Positions 35,834-44,815 of a stretch of 64,000 nucleotides of DNA are shown here, one piece after another (positions within the stretch are counted from its first letter, which is position 1; the number at the start of each line of letters is the position of its first letter). The notes under the pieces were generated by a model. It did not search any database. It was not told where the DNA came from and worked only from the letters and a program-made list of their open reading frames with translations. The position numbers and the translations under genes were made by a program. Origin of the DNA: Rhodothermales bacterium (GTDB taxonomy: Bacteria > Bacteroidota > Rhodothermia > Rhodothermales > VXPQ01); NCBI GenBank assembly GCA_951812345.1, contig OX638295.1, positions 372,501 to 436,500 of the forward strand. The letters run 5' to 3'.

Positions 35834-35906
35834 TGATCCCGGCAGGAATCGAACCTGCGACCCACTGATTAAAAGTCAGTTGCTCTACCAACTGAGCTAC
35901 GGGACC
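35834..35906 (-). tRNA. tRNA-Lys (anticodon TTT)
   Basis: A 73-nt cloverleaf with acceptor GGTCCCG/CGGGATC (one G-U pair), D-arm TAGCTCAGTTGGTAGAGC, anticodon loop CTTTTAA and T-arm GGTTCGATTCC. CCA is not encoded. Confidence 0.96.
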
Positions 35907-35985
35907 AAACTGTTCTCTAACATAAGGATATTTTTATCATCTGCAGCGCGCCCGATATACGCTATCCGGGGCGGAAAGATGCATG

Positions 35986-36007
35986 GGATACTCTGATTAA
36001 GTCCGCA
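35986..36007 (+). repeat. Terminal fragment of the dispersed element overlapping a stop codon
   Basis: GGATACTCTGATTAAGTCC matches the element terminus. It overlaps the 3' end of the pyrophosphatase-like gene, whose TAA stop is read from the TTA within it. Confidence 0.7.
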
Positions 36008-36407
36008 TGTCTTTCCATAGATCGGCCATCGGTTTGCGCAGCACGAGGACGCCCTCCATCAGGCAGCGATCGAAATTAATGAACCCGTTGGCCAGATAGA
36101 TTTCTTCGGGGGAGCAGTCGTACAGCAGCTTGAATTCCCGGTCTCCCTTGCGGTGATCCACGCTGATGATTGCACCAACCAGTCCGGTCCGGACCGTGCC
36201 GCGAAAAACATCCAGATTTTCTCCGTCCGTGGCATTCGTGCCGTTCACGTAGCCGTAGTCCATCGGGTAGATGATGGAGGGATGGGAAGGGTGCTGCGCG
36301 CCGTGCGGACGATCTATGGTAATGCCGTTCCTGCGGATCAACGCCTCCCAGCGCTCCCAGTCGATTTCGCGCCGGGCAAGTTCCGTGAGTCGATCCGGTG
36401 CTTCCAT
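35997..36407 (-). CDS. Inorganic-pyrophosphatase-like protein
   Basis: A 136-residue protein resembling soluble family I pyrophosphatases: IIYPMDYGYVNGT corresponds to the YPxNYGYIPGT segment, and DGENLDVF replaces the metal-binding DxDPLDV signature, so one canonical acid is changed. It is shorter than the usual 170-180 residues. I believe a subfamily of this type is annotated as inorganic pyrophosphatase; activity is unproven. The last residues and stop lie in a repeat fragment, so the C-terminus may have been altered. It is 72 bases after aspS in the same direction. Confidence 0.7.
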   Translation of the reverse strand: MEAPDRLTELARREIDWERWEALIRRNGITIDRPHGAQHPSHPSIIYPMDYGYVNGTNATDGENLDVFRGTVRTGLVGAIISVDHRKGDREFKLLYDCSPEEIYLANGFINFDRCLMEGVLVLRKPMADLWKDMRT

Positions 36408-36479
36408 AAACGCGGGGGTATGTATCCGGCGATGGGAAGGATTTTCCCAGGGCTTGTTTTTCGGCGTGCCGCCTGCCGC

Positions 36480-38324
36480 CTATTCAGGGTCTTCGTCCTC
36501 TGCTACGATCTCGATATGCAATGCCTCCAGTTGCTTCGTATCGACCGTATCCGGCGACCGGACCATCAGTTCCTGTGCGCTCTGCGTTTTCGGGAAGGCG
36601 ATTACGTCGCGGATGTTGTGCGTGCCCGCCAGCGCCATGACGATCCGGTCGAGACCGAAGGCGATGCCGCCGTGGGGCGGGGCGCCGTAGCGGAACGCAT
36701 CCAGCAGGAAACCGAACCGCCGTTCGGCTTCTTCCTCGTCGATGCCGAGCAGACGGAACATGCGGTGTTGCATCTCCCTCGAATGAATCCGGATCGAACC
36801 GCCGCCCAGTTCCATCCCGTTGAGCGCCATATCGTAGGCGCGGGCCCGCACCTTTTCCGGCGTTACGTCAAGCGCCGCTTCATCGTCAGGATGGGGCGCC
36901 GTGAACGGATGGTGCATGGCCGTAAATCGTTTGGCGTCCGCATCCCGTTCCAGCAGCGGAAATTCGGTAACCCATACGAAATCCCATCGCTCGCCGTGCG
37001 CCGGAATCAGGCCGGTTTCATTCGCCATGTGCAGGCGCAGTTTGCCCATGTGCAGAAAAACATCCGGGTCGGGGCCGGCCAGCACCAGCACCAGATCGCC
37101 GTCTTTGGCGCCAACGGCCTTAATGCAGGCATCCACGTGTTCCCGGGCAATCACGTGTTCCTTGACCGAGGAATACATCTCCGAGCCGTCCGACGGCAAT
37201 TTGAAGTAAATCAGCCCCCCGACGCCGATCTTCCGCCGGACAATGTCCTTGTCGAGGCGGTCCATCCGGCCACGCGCCCGGTCTCCTTCTCCCTTGGCGA
37301 CGATCGCTACGATGCGTCCGTCGTTTTCGAGGATGCGATCGAAAACCCGGAAGCCGGAGCCTTTGAACACATCGCTCACATCCTGGATTTCCATGCCGAA
37401 GCGGAGGTCGGGCTTGTCCGAACCGAACCGTTCGATGGCCTCGCGCCAGGTCAGTCGGGGGAACGGTGCGGGCAGATCGATGCCCTTCACCTCTTTCCAG
37501 ATCGCCTGCATGAGCCCTTCGAAGGTCGTGTATATCTGCTCCTCGTCGGGGAAGCTCATCTCTACGTCGATCTGCGTGAACTCGGGCTGGCGGTCCGCCC
37601 GCAGGTCTTCGTCACGGAAGCATTTGACGATCTGGAAGTACCGGTCCAGGCCGGAGATCATCAGAATCTGCTTGTAGGTCTGGGGCGATTGCGGAAGCGC
37701 GTAGAACTGGCCCGGATGCACGCGGCTCGGCACCAGATAGTCCCGGGCGCCTTCCGGCGTCGATTTCATGAGCACCGGCGTTTCGACTTCCACGAAGCCG
37801 TTCCCGTCGAAGTATCTGCGCACGGCCTGGCAGGTCTTGTGGCGGAGCACCAGGATGTCCTGGAGTTCCGGGCGCCGCAGGTCCAGATACCGGTAGCGCA
37901 GGCGCAGGTCCTCGCCGGCGGCGCGCCGTTTTTCCTCATGGGCCGATACGGCAAAGGGGACAGGTTCGGAGCTGTTCAGCACGATCAGGTCCCGGACCCG
38001 CACCTCGACCTCGCCGGTCGGAAGTTTCGGGTTAATGGTTTCCTGTGTTCGTTCGCCGACCGTACCCCGGACAGAAATCACATACTCGTTGCGCACCAGA
38101 TCGGCGCGTTCGTAGGCTTCCTTTTCGTCCTGGGGAGAACACACGACCTGTGTCAGTCCGTAGCGATCCCGCAGGTCCAGGAAGATGACGCCGCCGAGAT
38201 CGCGGCGGGTATCCACCCATCCCTTGAGCACGACTTCCTCCCCGACGTGTTCGGAGCGGAGTTCGCCGCAGGTGTGCGTGCGCATCGGGTGCATGTCTGG
38301 CGTATGGGAGTGTCGCTTGGTCAT
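36480..38324 (-). CDS. aspS: Aspartyl-tRNA synthetase
   Basis: Class II synthetase charging tRNA-Asp. It has the OB-fold anticodon domain (GWVDTRRDLGGVIFLDLRDRYGLTQVV), class II motif 2 (FRDEDLRADRQPEFTQIDVEMSF), the bacterial GAD insertion and motif 3 (GIAFGLDRIVMALAG), ending in KTQSAQELM. The bacterial family normally begins close to MRTHTCGEL, so starts at 38294 or 38285 are more likely than the first ATG at 38324. Non-discriminating versus discriminating type cannot be told here. Confidence 0.96.
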   Translation of the reverse strand: MTKRHSHTPDMHPMRTHTCGELRSEHVGEEVVLKGWVDTRRDLGGVIFLDLRDRYGLTQVVCSPQDEKEAYERADLVRNEYVISVRGTVGERTQETINPKLPTGEVEVRVRDLIVLNSSEPVPFAVSAHEEKRRAAGEDLRLRYRYLDLRRPELQDILVLRHKTCQAVRRYFDGNGFVEVETPVLMKSTPEGARDYLVPSRVHPGQFYALPQSPQTYKQILMISGLDRYFQIVKCFRDEDLRADRQPEFTQIDVEMSFPDEEQIYTTFEGLMQAIWKEVKGIDLPAPFPRLTWREAIERFGSDKPDLRFGMEIQDVSDVFKGSGFRVFDRILENDGRIVAIVAKGEGDRARGRMDRLDKDIVRRKIGVGGLIYFKLPSDGSEMYSSVKEHVIAREHVDACIKAVGAKDGDLVLVLAGPDPDVFLHMGKLRLHMANETGLIPAHGERWDFVWVTEFPLLERDADAKRFTAMHHPFTAPHPDDEAALDVTPEKVRARAYDMALNGMELGGGSIRIHSREMQHRMFRLLGIDEEEAERRFGFLLDAFRYGAPPHGGIAFGLDRIVMALAGTHNIRDVIAFPKTQSAQELMVRSPDTVDTKQLEALHIEIVAEDEDPE

Positions 38325-38459
38325 GGGGTGGAAGGGGTCGACGGCTCGTTACGGCGTCCTTTGACGAAGCAGGCGCCGTATGCGTTCGCAGATTGGGCGG
38401 CACGGGTGCAGGATCAAACGTAAATTACGCATGAAGATGGTGGAAACGATGCTCACTTC

Positions 38460-38715
38460 AGGATACTCTGATTAAATCCGCAAAGATTCAGAGGCTGAAA
38501 GGGGTGCGCTGGCAAGGAATGACGAAGCAATGTGGCAGGCCCCACATAATGAGGAATGACACGGCCAGCGTGCCCCTCTCTGCCTCCCGAAGGGCGCTTC
38601 ACGTTCGCAAGTACAGGATATCATGATTTTATCATCGGTATCAGCGGAAAATATGCGAATTCGGGGCGTTGCGAACGTGAAGCGCTGAACGAAGTGGTTT
38701 TGATCAGAGTATCCT
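38460..38715 (+). repeat. Complete 256-bp dispersed element, left copy (MITE-like)
   Basis: Terminal inverted repeats AGGATACTCTGAT and its complement bound a 256-bp sequence with no coding capacity. Inside is the hairpin ATGTGG-CAGGCC-CCACAT and a core of about 75 bp between inverted arms GCGCTTCACG and CGTGAAGCGC. The outer arms match the copy at 41603 in reverse orientation. No clear target duplication is seen. Confidence 0.85.
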
Positions 38716-38774
38716 TTAGAGCGTCTCGACGAATAATCGTTGGATTTTTACCCACATTCCCCCAAAAAAACCCT

Positions 38775-40307
38775 GTGCTGGCGCTCTTTGACAATCCCTA
38801 CATCGTCGCGATCCTTATTTACCTGACCGCTCTGGTCGGGGTCGGGTACTACAAGAGCCGGATCGTGAAGACGGGGGAAGATTTCATGGTGGCGGGCCGC
38901 ACGCTCCACTGGTGGGTGCTGGTGGGCACGCTGCTGGCCACCTGGATGGGAAGCGGGTCCCTGTTCGGCAGCGCCGGACTGGGCTATCGCAACGGCATGG
39001 CGGGGCTGTGGTCCAGCGCTGGCGCCTGGGCTGGCATCGTACTCATTTATTTTATTGCGCGCCGCATTCGCCATTTCGGCAAGGTGACCGTCCCGGACAT
39101 TTTCGAGGCGCGCTACGGACGGGTTTCCAGTGTGCTGGCGACCATCGCCACCATCATTGCCTATCTGACCATCGTTTCGTACCAGTTTCGGGGCGGCGGC
39201 AATGTGCTGCACTTCATTACGCAGGGGACGGAGGCGGAGATTTCCGTGCAGGCGGGCATCGTCATCACGGCGCTCTTTGCGATCGCCTATACGGCGCTGG
39301 CGGGGATGCTGTCGGTCGTATACACCGATGTCGTGAACGGCATACTCATGGTGCTGGGGGTGTTCGCCACCGTGTTTTTCATGGTGAATGCGGTGGGCGG
39401 GATGGACGAGATCGTGATGTATGCGGAAGCGGCAGGAAAATGGGAGCTGTTCGGCAACTGGGCGAACGAGCGCACCGGCGCCTCGTCCGGGCCGATCGTA
39501 GCCATATCCTTTCTGATCCCGACCATGCTGCTCCTGATGGGCGACGCCAACATGTACCAGCGCATATTCAGCGCAAAGGACGGCAACGCGGCGCAGAAGG
39601 CCGTGTTTTTCTGGGTGATCGGCGTGGTGGTGCTCGAGTCCGCCGTGTATTTCGTGGGCCTGACCGGGGCAGTGGCGGCCGATCAGGGGCTCATTCCCGA
39701 ACTGTTCGCCGGGGGAGCGGCGGATGTGGCGGGCAACCGGTCCGAGTACATCATTCCAACCCTGGCGATCTCCTCCTATATGCCCCTCGTCCTGGGCATG
39801 ACGCTGGTGGCCACCATGATGGCGATCATCGTTTCCACCGCGGACTCGTTCCTGCTGGTGCCTGCCACGAACCTTACGCGGGATGTGGTGCAGCGCTTCA
39901 TCGCTCCGGATATGAGTTCCCGCGCTATCGTGCTGATGAGCCGGAGCTGGGTGCTGTTGCTCGGCGTGATCGCCTATTTGCTTGTGGATCAGTTTCCGAC
40001 CATTCTGACGGCGGCCTATACGGCTTACCTGGTGTACGGGGCGGCTATCACCCCGGCGCTCCTTGCCGCATTCCTGTGGAAACGGGCTACCGCGGCGGGG
40101 GCGATCAGCTCCATTCTGACAGGGACCACCGTCACGCTGGTATGGACGTTCTGGATGTCCGAGCAGGCCTGGTTCGGCAGTCTTCATCCGTTCTTGCAGG
40201 AGGTAACGTATCCCGCCGTAACGTTGTCTATTCTGGCGCTTGTCGGCGTAAGCCTTGCCACGCCTCGTCCCGACCGTTCCCGCTGGGAGCCGTTTTTCGG
40301 AGGGTAG
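38775..40307 (+). CDS. Sodium/solute symporter (SSS family)
   Basis: Inner-membrane symporter of about 510 residues with some 13 hydrophobic segments. Family patterns are FMVAGRTLHWWVLVGTLLATWMGSGSLFG, VPDIFEARYGR and VSTADSFLLVPATNLTRDV (the sodium-site region). The GTG at 38775 opens the conserved part (LALFDNPYIVAILIY). An earlier in-frame ATG at 38556 would translate the repeat element and is unlikely. Solute unknown. It is followed by an amidohydrolase lipoprotein, perhaps acting on the same compound. Confidence 0.88.
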   Translation: MLALFDNPYIVAILIYLTALVGVGYYKSRIVKTGEDFMVAGRTLHWWVLVGTLLATWMGSGSLFGSAGLGYRNGMAGLWSSAGAWAGIVLIYFIARRIRHFGKVTVPDIFEARYGRVSSVLATIATIIAYLTIVSYQFRGGGNVLHFITQGTEAEISVQAGIVITALFAIAYTALAGMLSVVYTDVVNGILMVLGVFATVFFMVNAVGGMDEIVMYAEAAGKWELFGNWANERTGASSGPIVAISFLIPTMLLLMGDANMYQRIFSAKDGNAAQKAVFFWVIGVVVLESAVYFVGLTGAVAADQGLIPELFAGGAADVAGNRSEYIIPTLAISSYMPLVLGMTLVATMMAIIVSTADSFLLVPATNLTRDVVQRFIAPDMSSRAIVLMSRSWVLLLGVIAYLLVDQFPTILTAAYTAYLVYGAAITPALLAAFLWKRATAAGAISSILTGTTVTLVWTFWMSEQAWFGSLHPFLQEVTYPAVTLSILALVGVSLATPRPDRSRWEPFFGG

Positions 40308-40381
40308 GAGATGGGTCGCCTGCCGTATCCATGACCATTTCAAGATGGTCTTTTCCCGTTATGCCTGACGCATCCAAACCC

Positions 40382-41578
40382 ATGAAAAGAATCCGTCCAG
40401 ACTGGACATGCCTGTTCCTGGTCGTTTTTGTATTGACCGGCTGTTCGGCGGGGTCTTCGCTTGCGCCGGCGGGCGACGCCGGGAATGCACTCGTGTCGAC
40501 TGCGGCGCCTGTGGGCGAAGTTGTCCATGCCCCCATATCGTCCGGTACCGAAGCTCCCGGCGAAGCAATGGCGCCCGTTACCGAAGCCGGCGTGCCAGTC
40601 CCGTATTTCAACGATGCGCACTTCCACCTGCTGAATTATGTGCAGGAGGGGCCCACGGTGCTCGAATATCTCGACCTGGTGGGCGACCGGGTAGGCCGCA
40701 CGGCGCTGTTCGGCATTCCGTTGCAGCAGAAATGGGATTATTTCGTGTCCGGCGACCGGGCCCCGGACTATTACCTTCGCTCGGATGCTGCCCTCTACTA
40801 CTATTCGTTCGTGGATGCGGCGATCGCCCGCGAGTACCTGTCGTTGTCGGAGGCGGAGCGGCAACGGGTGGATCCCATGATTACGGGGTTCAATCCTACG
40901 GACATGTACGCCGCCGATCACATCGAGCGCGTCCTGCGCACGTTCCCCGGCGTGTTCGCCGGGATCGGCGAATTCAGCATTCACAAGGAGTTCGTGTCGT
41001 CGAAGATTACGGGGCATACGGCCAGCCTGCACAACCCGGCCCTGGACCGGATTCTGGCCAAAGCCGCAGAGATCGGCCTGGTGGTCATTCTGCATTGCGA
41101 TATCGACAATGTGCGTCCCGGTCCCGACCCGGATTATTACCAAGACCTGCTGCGCGTCTTTGCGGCGCATCCCGGGGCCGCTATCGTATGGGCGCATACG
41201 GGGCTGGGCCGTTTTGTGGCGCCGTCCCCGGAGCATGTCGAACTGCTCGACCGTATGTTGAGCGATTCGCGTTACGGACACGTGACGCTCGACATTTCCT
41301 GGGACGAGGTGGCGAAGTACCTTGTCAAGGATGACGAAACGGTGCAGGCATGGGCCGCGCTTATCGCAAAGCACCCCACGCGGTTTCTCTTCGGCACCGA
41401 TTCCGTGGGGCCGACGAATTGGGAAGCCTATGCCCGGACCCATGCGATGTACCGGCCGCTGTGGGACCGTCTTGCTCCCGCCGTGCGCGCCCAGGTGGAG
41501 CGCCTGAACTACGAGCGCATCTTCGACGCCGCGATTCCAAGGGTTAGAGCCTGGGAGGCGGAGCAGGAGAATCAATGA
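40382..41578 (+). CDS. Amidohydrolase-family lipoprotein
   Basis: About 398 residues. The start at 40382 gives a lipoprotein leader MKRIRPDWTCLFLVVFVLTGC with lipobox LTGC; the frame is open far upstream inside the symporter gene but that is a shadow. Metal-dependent hydrolase motifs are seen: HFH in NDAHFHLLNY, H in VVILHCDIDN, H in IVWAHTGLG and D in FLFGTDSVGP, as in the TIM-barrel amidohydrolase_2 group. The substrate is not evident. With the symporter it forms the cargo between two inverted 256-bp elements. Confidence 0.83.
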   Translation: MKRIRPDWTCLFLVVFVLTGCSAGSSLAPAGDAGNALVSTAAPVGEVVHAPISSGTEAPGEAMAPVTEAGVPVPYFNDAHFHLLNYVQEGPTVLEYLDLVGDRVGRTALFGIPLQQKWDYFVSGDRAPDYYLRSDAALYYYSFVDAAIAREYLSLSEAERQRVDPMITGFNPTDMYAADHIERVLRTFPGVFAGIGEFSIHKEFVSSKITGHTASLHNPALDRILAKAAEIGLVVILHCDIDNVRPGPDPDYYQDLLRVFAAHPGAAIVWAHTGLGRFVAPSPEHVELLDRMLSDSRYGHVTLDISWDEVAKYLVKDDETVQAWAALIAKHPTRFLFGTDSVGPTNWEAYARTHAMYRPLWDRLAPAVRAQVERLNYERIFDAAIPRVRAWEAEQENQ

Positions 41579-41602
41579 GGAAACCACCCGTTATACGAAT
41601 AT

Positions 41603-41858
41603 AGGATACTCTGATCAAATCCACTTTGACCAGCGCTTCACGCTCGTGCGTAAAAGATATTGTAATTGCATCGTCGGAATTAGCGGGAAACACTGCGGAT
41701 TCGGGGCGTTGCGGGCGTGAAGCGCCCTTCGGGAGGCAGAGAGGGGCACGCTGGCTGTGTCATTCCTCATTATGTGGGGCCTGCCACATTGCTTCGTCAT
41801 TCCTTGCCAGCGCACCCCTTTCAGCCTCTGAACTTTGCGGATTTAATCAGAGTATCCT
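41603..41858 (-). repeat. Complete 256-bp dispersed element, right copy, core inverted
   Basis: Same length and termini as the copy at 38460, in opposite orientation. The left arm is nearly identical over about 145 bp, and the right arm CGTGAAGCGCTG to GATCAGAGTATCCT also matches. The core between the GCGCTTCACG arms, however, aligns only in the same plus-strand direction as the left copy, so it is flipped relative to the arms. Confidence 0.85.
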
Positions 41859-41902
41859 ATAGCCCTGGCGTTTTTTACTGAAACGCTGATTCCGCACCCG
41901 CA

Positions 41903-43060
41903 ATGTCTTCGGATCGCCGCCCCATTTATTACTTCGCCCGGATGATTCCCTGGTACCGCATCCCGGTGCTGGAGGAGTTGAACGAGCGGTTCGACGGGCG
42001 GCTGGTCGTATGCGCAGGCGATCCGCCGGGCGCCTCCTCCCTAAGGAATCTGGTCCGGGGGGACGCGCCGGGTTACAAGCAGGTCTTTCTCCGCAACCAC
42101 TGGTTTTTCGGGGAAAGAATACACGCGCAACCGTTTCGCGGCGTTTTCGCGCAGCATGGCGCCCCGGCGGCGATTCTTGCGGAGGAGAGCCCTCGCTCCG
42201 TTACGCTGCCGTTTTTGCTGCGTTACACCAGGTCGCTGGGGGCGGGGCGGGTGCTCTGGGGGCACTTTTCGTCGAACCGCAGAGCGTTCGATCCCCGGCG
42301 CCATTTTCTGGACAAATACCGCCTTGCGCTGGCGAAAGACGCAGAGGGGTGTACCTGTTATACGGAAGGCATAGCGAATTTGTTACGTCCGTTTGTGCCC
42401 GAACGCAACCTGTTCGTTGCCCGGAACACGATGGATCTGGGTCCCATGTTTGCGCAGCGGAAAGAACTGGCGGCGGAGGGTAAGGCGGTAGTCCGGGGTC
42501 GGCTCGCTATCCCCCCTGACGGTCCCGTCCTTGTCTACATAGGGCGGCTGATCCGGGAGAAGGGAACGGATATGCTGCTTGAAACCTGGGCTCGTCTGAC
42601 GAAGGAGACATCTGCCAGCCTGTTGATTATCGGGGACGGGCCGGAGCGGGCGGCTATGGAAGCCGCGGTGTCGGCCCGCTCGCTACAGGGCGTGCGTTTC
42701 CTCGGCTCCCTGTTGCGGGAGGAAGCGAGTCCCTATCTGTACGCCTCGGATATGATGCTCATGCCGGGCTACCTGGGGTTGGCCGTGAACCATGCGTTTG
42801 CTTTCGGGCTGCCCGTGGTGTCGTTTCGTCATCCTGTTGGGGGGGTGCAGTTTCACAGCCCCGAAGTCGAGTACGTCCGGTCCGGAAAGACGGGTTTGCT
42901 GTGTTCGGGCAATTCCCCCGAAGCGCTTGCGGAAGGCGTTCGGGAGGTACTGGCGGACCGGGAGCGGTACTCCACGAACGCGCTGGCCTACGCACAGGAA
43001 CATCTGACGCTCGACAGGATGGTGGATGGCCTGGAGGCGGCAATTCGCCACGTGATCTGA
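41903..43060 (+). CDS. Glycosyltransferase, GT4 type (copy 1)
   Basis: A 385-residue GT-B glycosyltransferase. The C-terminal nucleotide-sugar domain shows VLVYIGRLIREKGTDMLLETW, LLIIGDGPERAAME, LYASDMMLMPGYLGLAVNHAFAFGLPVV and an EYVRSGKTGLLC segment. The N-terminal acceptor domain has RIPVLEELNERF and VLWGHFSSNRR. Nearly all of it is repeated by the gene at 57772. It begins 44 bases after the right 256-bp element, far from the other polysaccharide genes. Donor and acceptor unknown. Confidence 0.88.
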   Translation: MSSDRRPIYYFARMIPWYRIPVLEELNERFDGRLVVCAGDPPGASSLRNLVRGDAPGYKQVFLRNHWFFGERIHAQPFRGVFAQHGAPAAILAEESPRSVTLPFLLRYTRSLGAGRVLWGHFSSNRRAFDPRRHFLDKYRLALAKDAEGCTCYTEGIANLLRPFVPERNLFVARNTMDLGPMFAQRKELAAEGKAVVRGRLAIPPDGPVLVYIGRLIREKGTDMLLETWARLTKETSASLLIIGDGPERAAMEAAVSARSLQGVRFLGSLLREEASPYLYASDMMLMPGYLGLAVNHAFAFGLPVVSFRHPVGGVQFHSPEVEYVRSGKTGLLCSGNSPEALAEGVREVLADRERYSTNALAYAQEHLTLDRMVDGLEAAIRHVI

Positions 43061-43276
43061 ATCGTGCGCATGGGGTTGGAACGCTGGTTCCTTATCTCTT
43101 CTTTTTCGGGATTCCGGTATTGATCCGTACATTCCGATTACGCCTTGCAAACCCGCCTTGCGCTAAAGAGAGGGACGTATAGCATTTTTCAATGAATCTG
43201 GATACTTTGTCCCTTGTGGATACCATAGCTATACAGGAATGGGGCGTGGACTGAATTTCCTTAGCTCCGGCGCAAG

Positions 43277-44815
43277 ATGACTATGCATCCTGAAACGCCA
43301 ATGACAGCGATACGAACGGTTCTGTGTTTGCTGGTTTCGGGCGCCTTATTCGCCGGGTGCTCGCTGGCGCCGCGCACCTCGCTTCCCGAGCCTGTTTCCG
43401 AACTGCCCGGCGATTTCGCGGAGAGCCTTGCGGCAGGTCCCCATGAACCGGTGGAATGGTGGCATGCCTTCGCCGATCCGGCGCTCGACACCGTGGTCGA
43501 TTCGGTGCTTGTCTCCAACTTCGATTTGGCAGGGGGGATTGCCCGGGTTCAGCAAGCCAGAGTGCGGGCCCGTATTGCGAGAGTCGCGTTTTTGCCGGCC
43601 GTCCAGCTCGGGGGGAGCGCCAACGACATCAACTCGCCCACGAACGCCGACATTGGTGCGCAACTCCAGGAATTGGGACTGGGTGGGGATGATAGTGATT
43701 TGCCAATACCCTTCACACTACCCGATCGGTTGGCGCTCACTACCTATGAACTGAACGCCGGCTTTGCCTACGAACTGGATTTCTGGGGCCGTGTCCGTAA
43801 CGATGCGCTTGCGGCGGGCGCCGAATACCTTGCTTCGGAGTCGGACTTTCACGCGGCTCGCATCGGAATCCTGTCCGAGACGATCACGACCTATTTCGAG
43901 ATCGTCGCTCTACGGCGGCTGACCGCTCTTTCCCGCGAGATGGTGGATGTTCTTCTGGAGCAAGAGCAGTTGGCCTTGACCCGGTACGACCGTGGACTTG
44001 CCGGTTCTTTCAATCTCTATCGGGTGCGTCAGGAATTGCGCAACGTGCAGGCGGGATTGCCGCAACTCGAAAGTCTGTTGACCAGTGCAGAGGGCCGCCT
44101 CTCCGTATTGCTGGGCGGTTATCGGCCGGATATGGAGGCAATTCTTCCCGATGCGCTTACTCCCTCGCCAGTGGCGGATCCTGTTCCGGCGGGCGTCCCG
44201 GCCGACCTTTTGCTCCAGCGGCCGGATGTAATAGCAGCTGGACAGCGGCTGGATGCGGCCCGCTACGCGATCGGGGCTCGCCGTGCCGAGCTTTTCCCGA
44301 ACCTCTCGTTATCGGGATCTATCGGGTTACAGAGTTCAGAAGCCGATGAGCTCTTCAATGTGGATCAGTGGTTCCGTAATCTGGTAGTGAACCTGACCGC
44401 ACCGGTCATAAAGCGCGGTCGTCTTAGAGACAATGTTGTGCTTGCGCATGCCCTTTTCGACGAAATGGCCGCTGCCTACGGGCGTACCGTGGTCACGGCG
44501 GTAAACGAGGTGGAGGCTGCCTTGGCCGGACTGGAAAACGCAAAACGGCGTCATACTTTTCTTGGTTCTCGTCTGGAGGAGGCCCAGGCTTCGGCAGATC
44601 TCAAGTCACAGAGGTACGCGTCCGGAATCGGGAGTTACGCAGACTACCTGAATGTGCTACTCACCCGCCTGATCGTGGAGTCCGCTCTCGTGGGCGCAGA
44701 GCGAGACATGGCCCTTGCCCGTCTTGCAGTTCACCGTGCTCTTGGAGGCGCCTGGACGGCGCAGGATTCACTTGATACGCCACGAATGACTTCTGTAAAC
44801 AGAGAAGAAAGATGA
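43277..44815 (+). CDS. RND efflux outer-membrane factor (TolC/NodT family) lipoprotein
   Basis: Outer-membrane channel of an efflux pump. The leader from the ATG at 43301 (MTAIRTVLCLLVSGALFAGC) is a lipoprotein signal; 43277 adds eight residues. OEP-family repeats follow: WWHAFADPALDTVVDSVLVSNFDLAGGIARVQQARVR, LTTYELNAGFAYELDFWGRVRNDALAA and GVPADLLLQRPDVIAAGQRLDAARYAIGARRAELFPNLSLSGSIGLQ. Its stop overlaps the adaptor ATG (ATGA), so the three genes are one operon. Confidence 0.93.
   Translation: MTMHPETPMTAIRTVLCLLVSGALFAGCSLAPRTSLPEPVSELPGDFAESLAAGPHEPVEWWHAFADPALDTVVDSVLVSNFDLAGGIARVQQARVRARIARVAFLPAVQLGGSANDINSPTNADIGAQLQELGLGGDDSDLPIPFTLPDRLALTTYELNAGFAYELDFWGRVRNDALAAGAEYLASESDFHAARIGILSETITTYFEIVALRRLTALSREMVDVLLEQEQLALTRYDRGLAGSFNLYRVRQELRNVQAGLPQLESLLTSAEGRLSVLLGGYRPDMEAILPDALTPSPVADPVPAGVPADLLLQRPDVIAAGQRLDAARYAIGARRAELFPNLSLSGSIGLQSSEADELFNVDQWFRNLVVNLTAPVIKRGRLRDNVVLAHALFDEMAAAYGRTVVTAVNEVEAALAGLENAKRRHTFLGSRLEEAQASADLKSQRYASGIGSYADYLNVLLTRLIVESALVGAERDMALARLAVHRALGGAWTAQDSLDTPRMTSVNREER

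Noticed and set aside
34268-35836. Plus-strand 522-codon frame across the E1 fusion, JAMM and tRNA genes
   Set aside because: It is antisense to two clear genes and reads through a tRNA; no motif seen.
36153-38423. Plus-strand 756-codon frame opposite aspS
   Set aside because: It is a shadow of a conserved synthetase gene.
38556-38774. N-terminal extension of the symporter through the repeat element
   Set aside because: The extra codons are repeat sequence; the conserved protein begins at the GTG at 38775.
38912-40381. Long upstream extension of the amidohydrolase frame
   Set aside because: It runs inside the symporter gene in another frame; the lipoprotein leader at 40382 marks the start.
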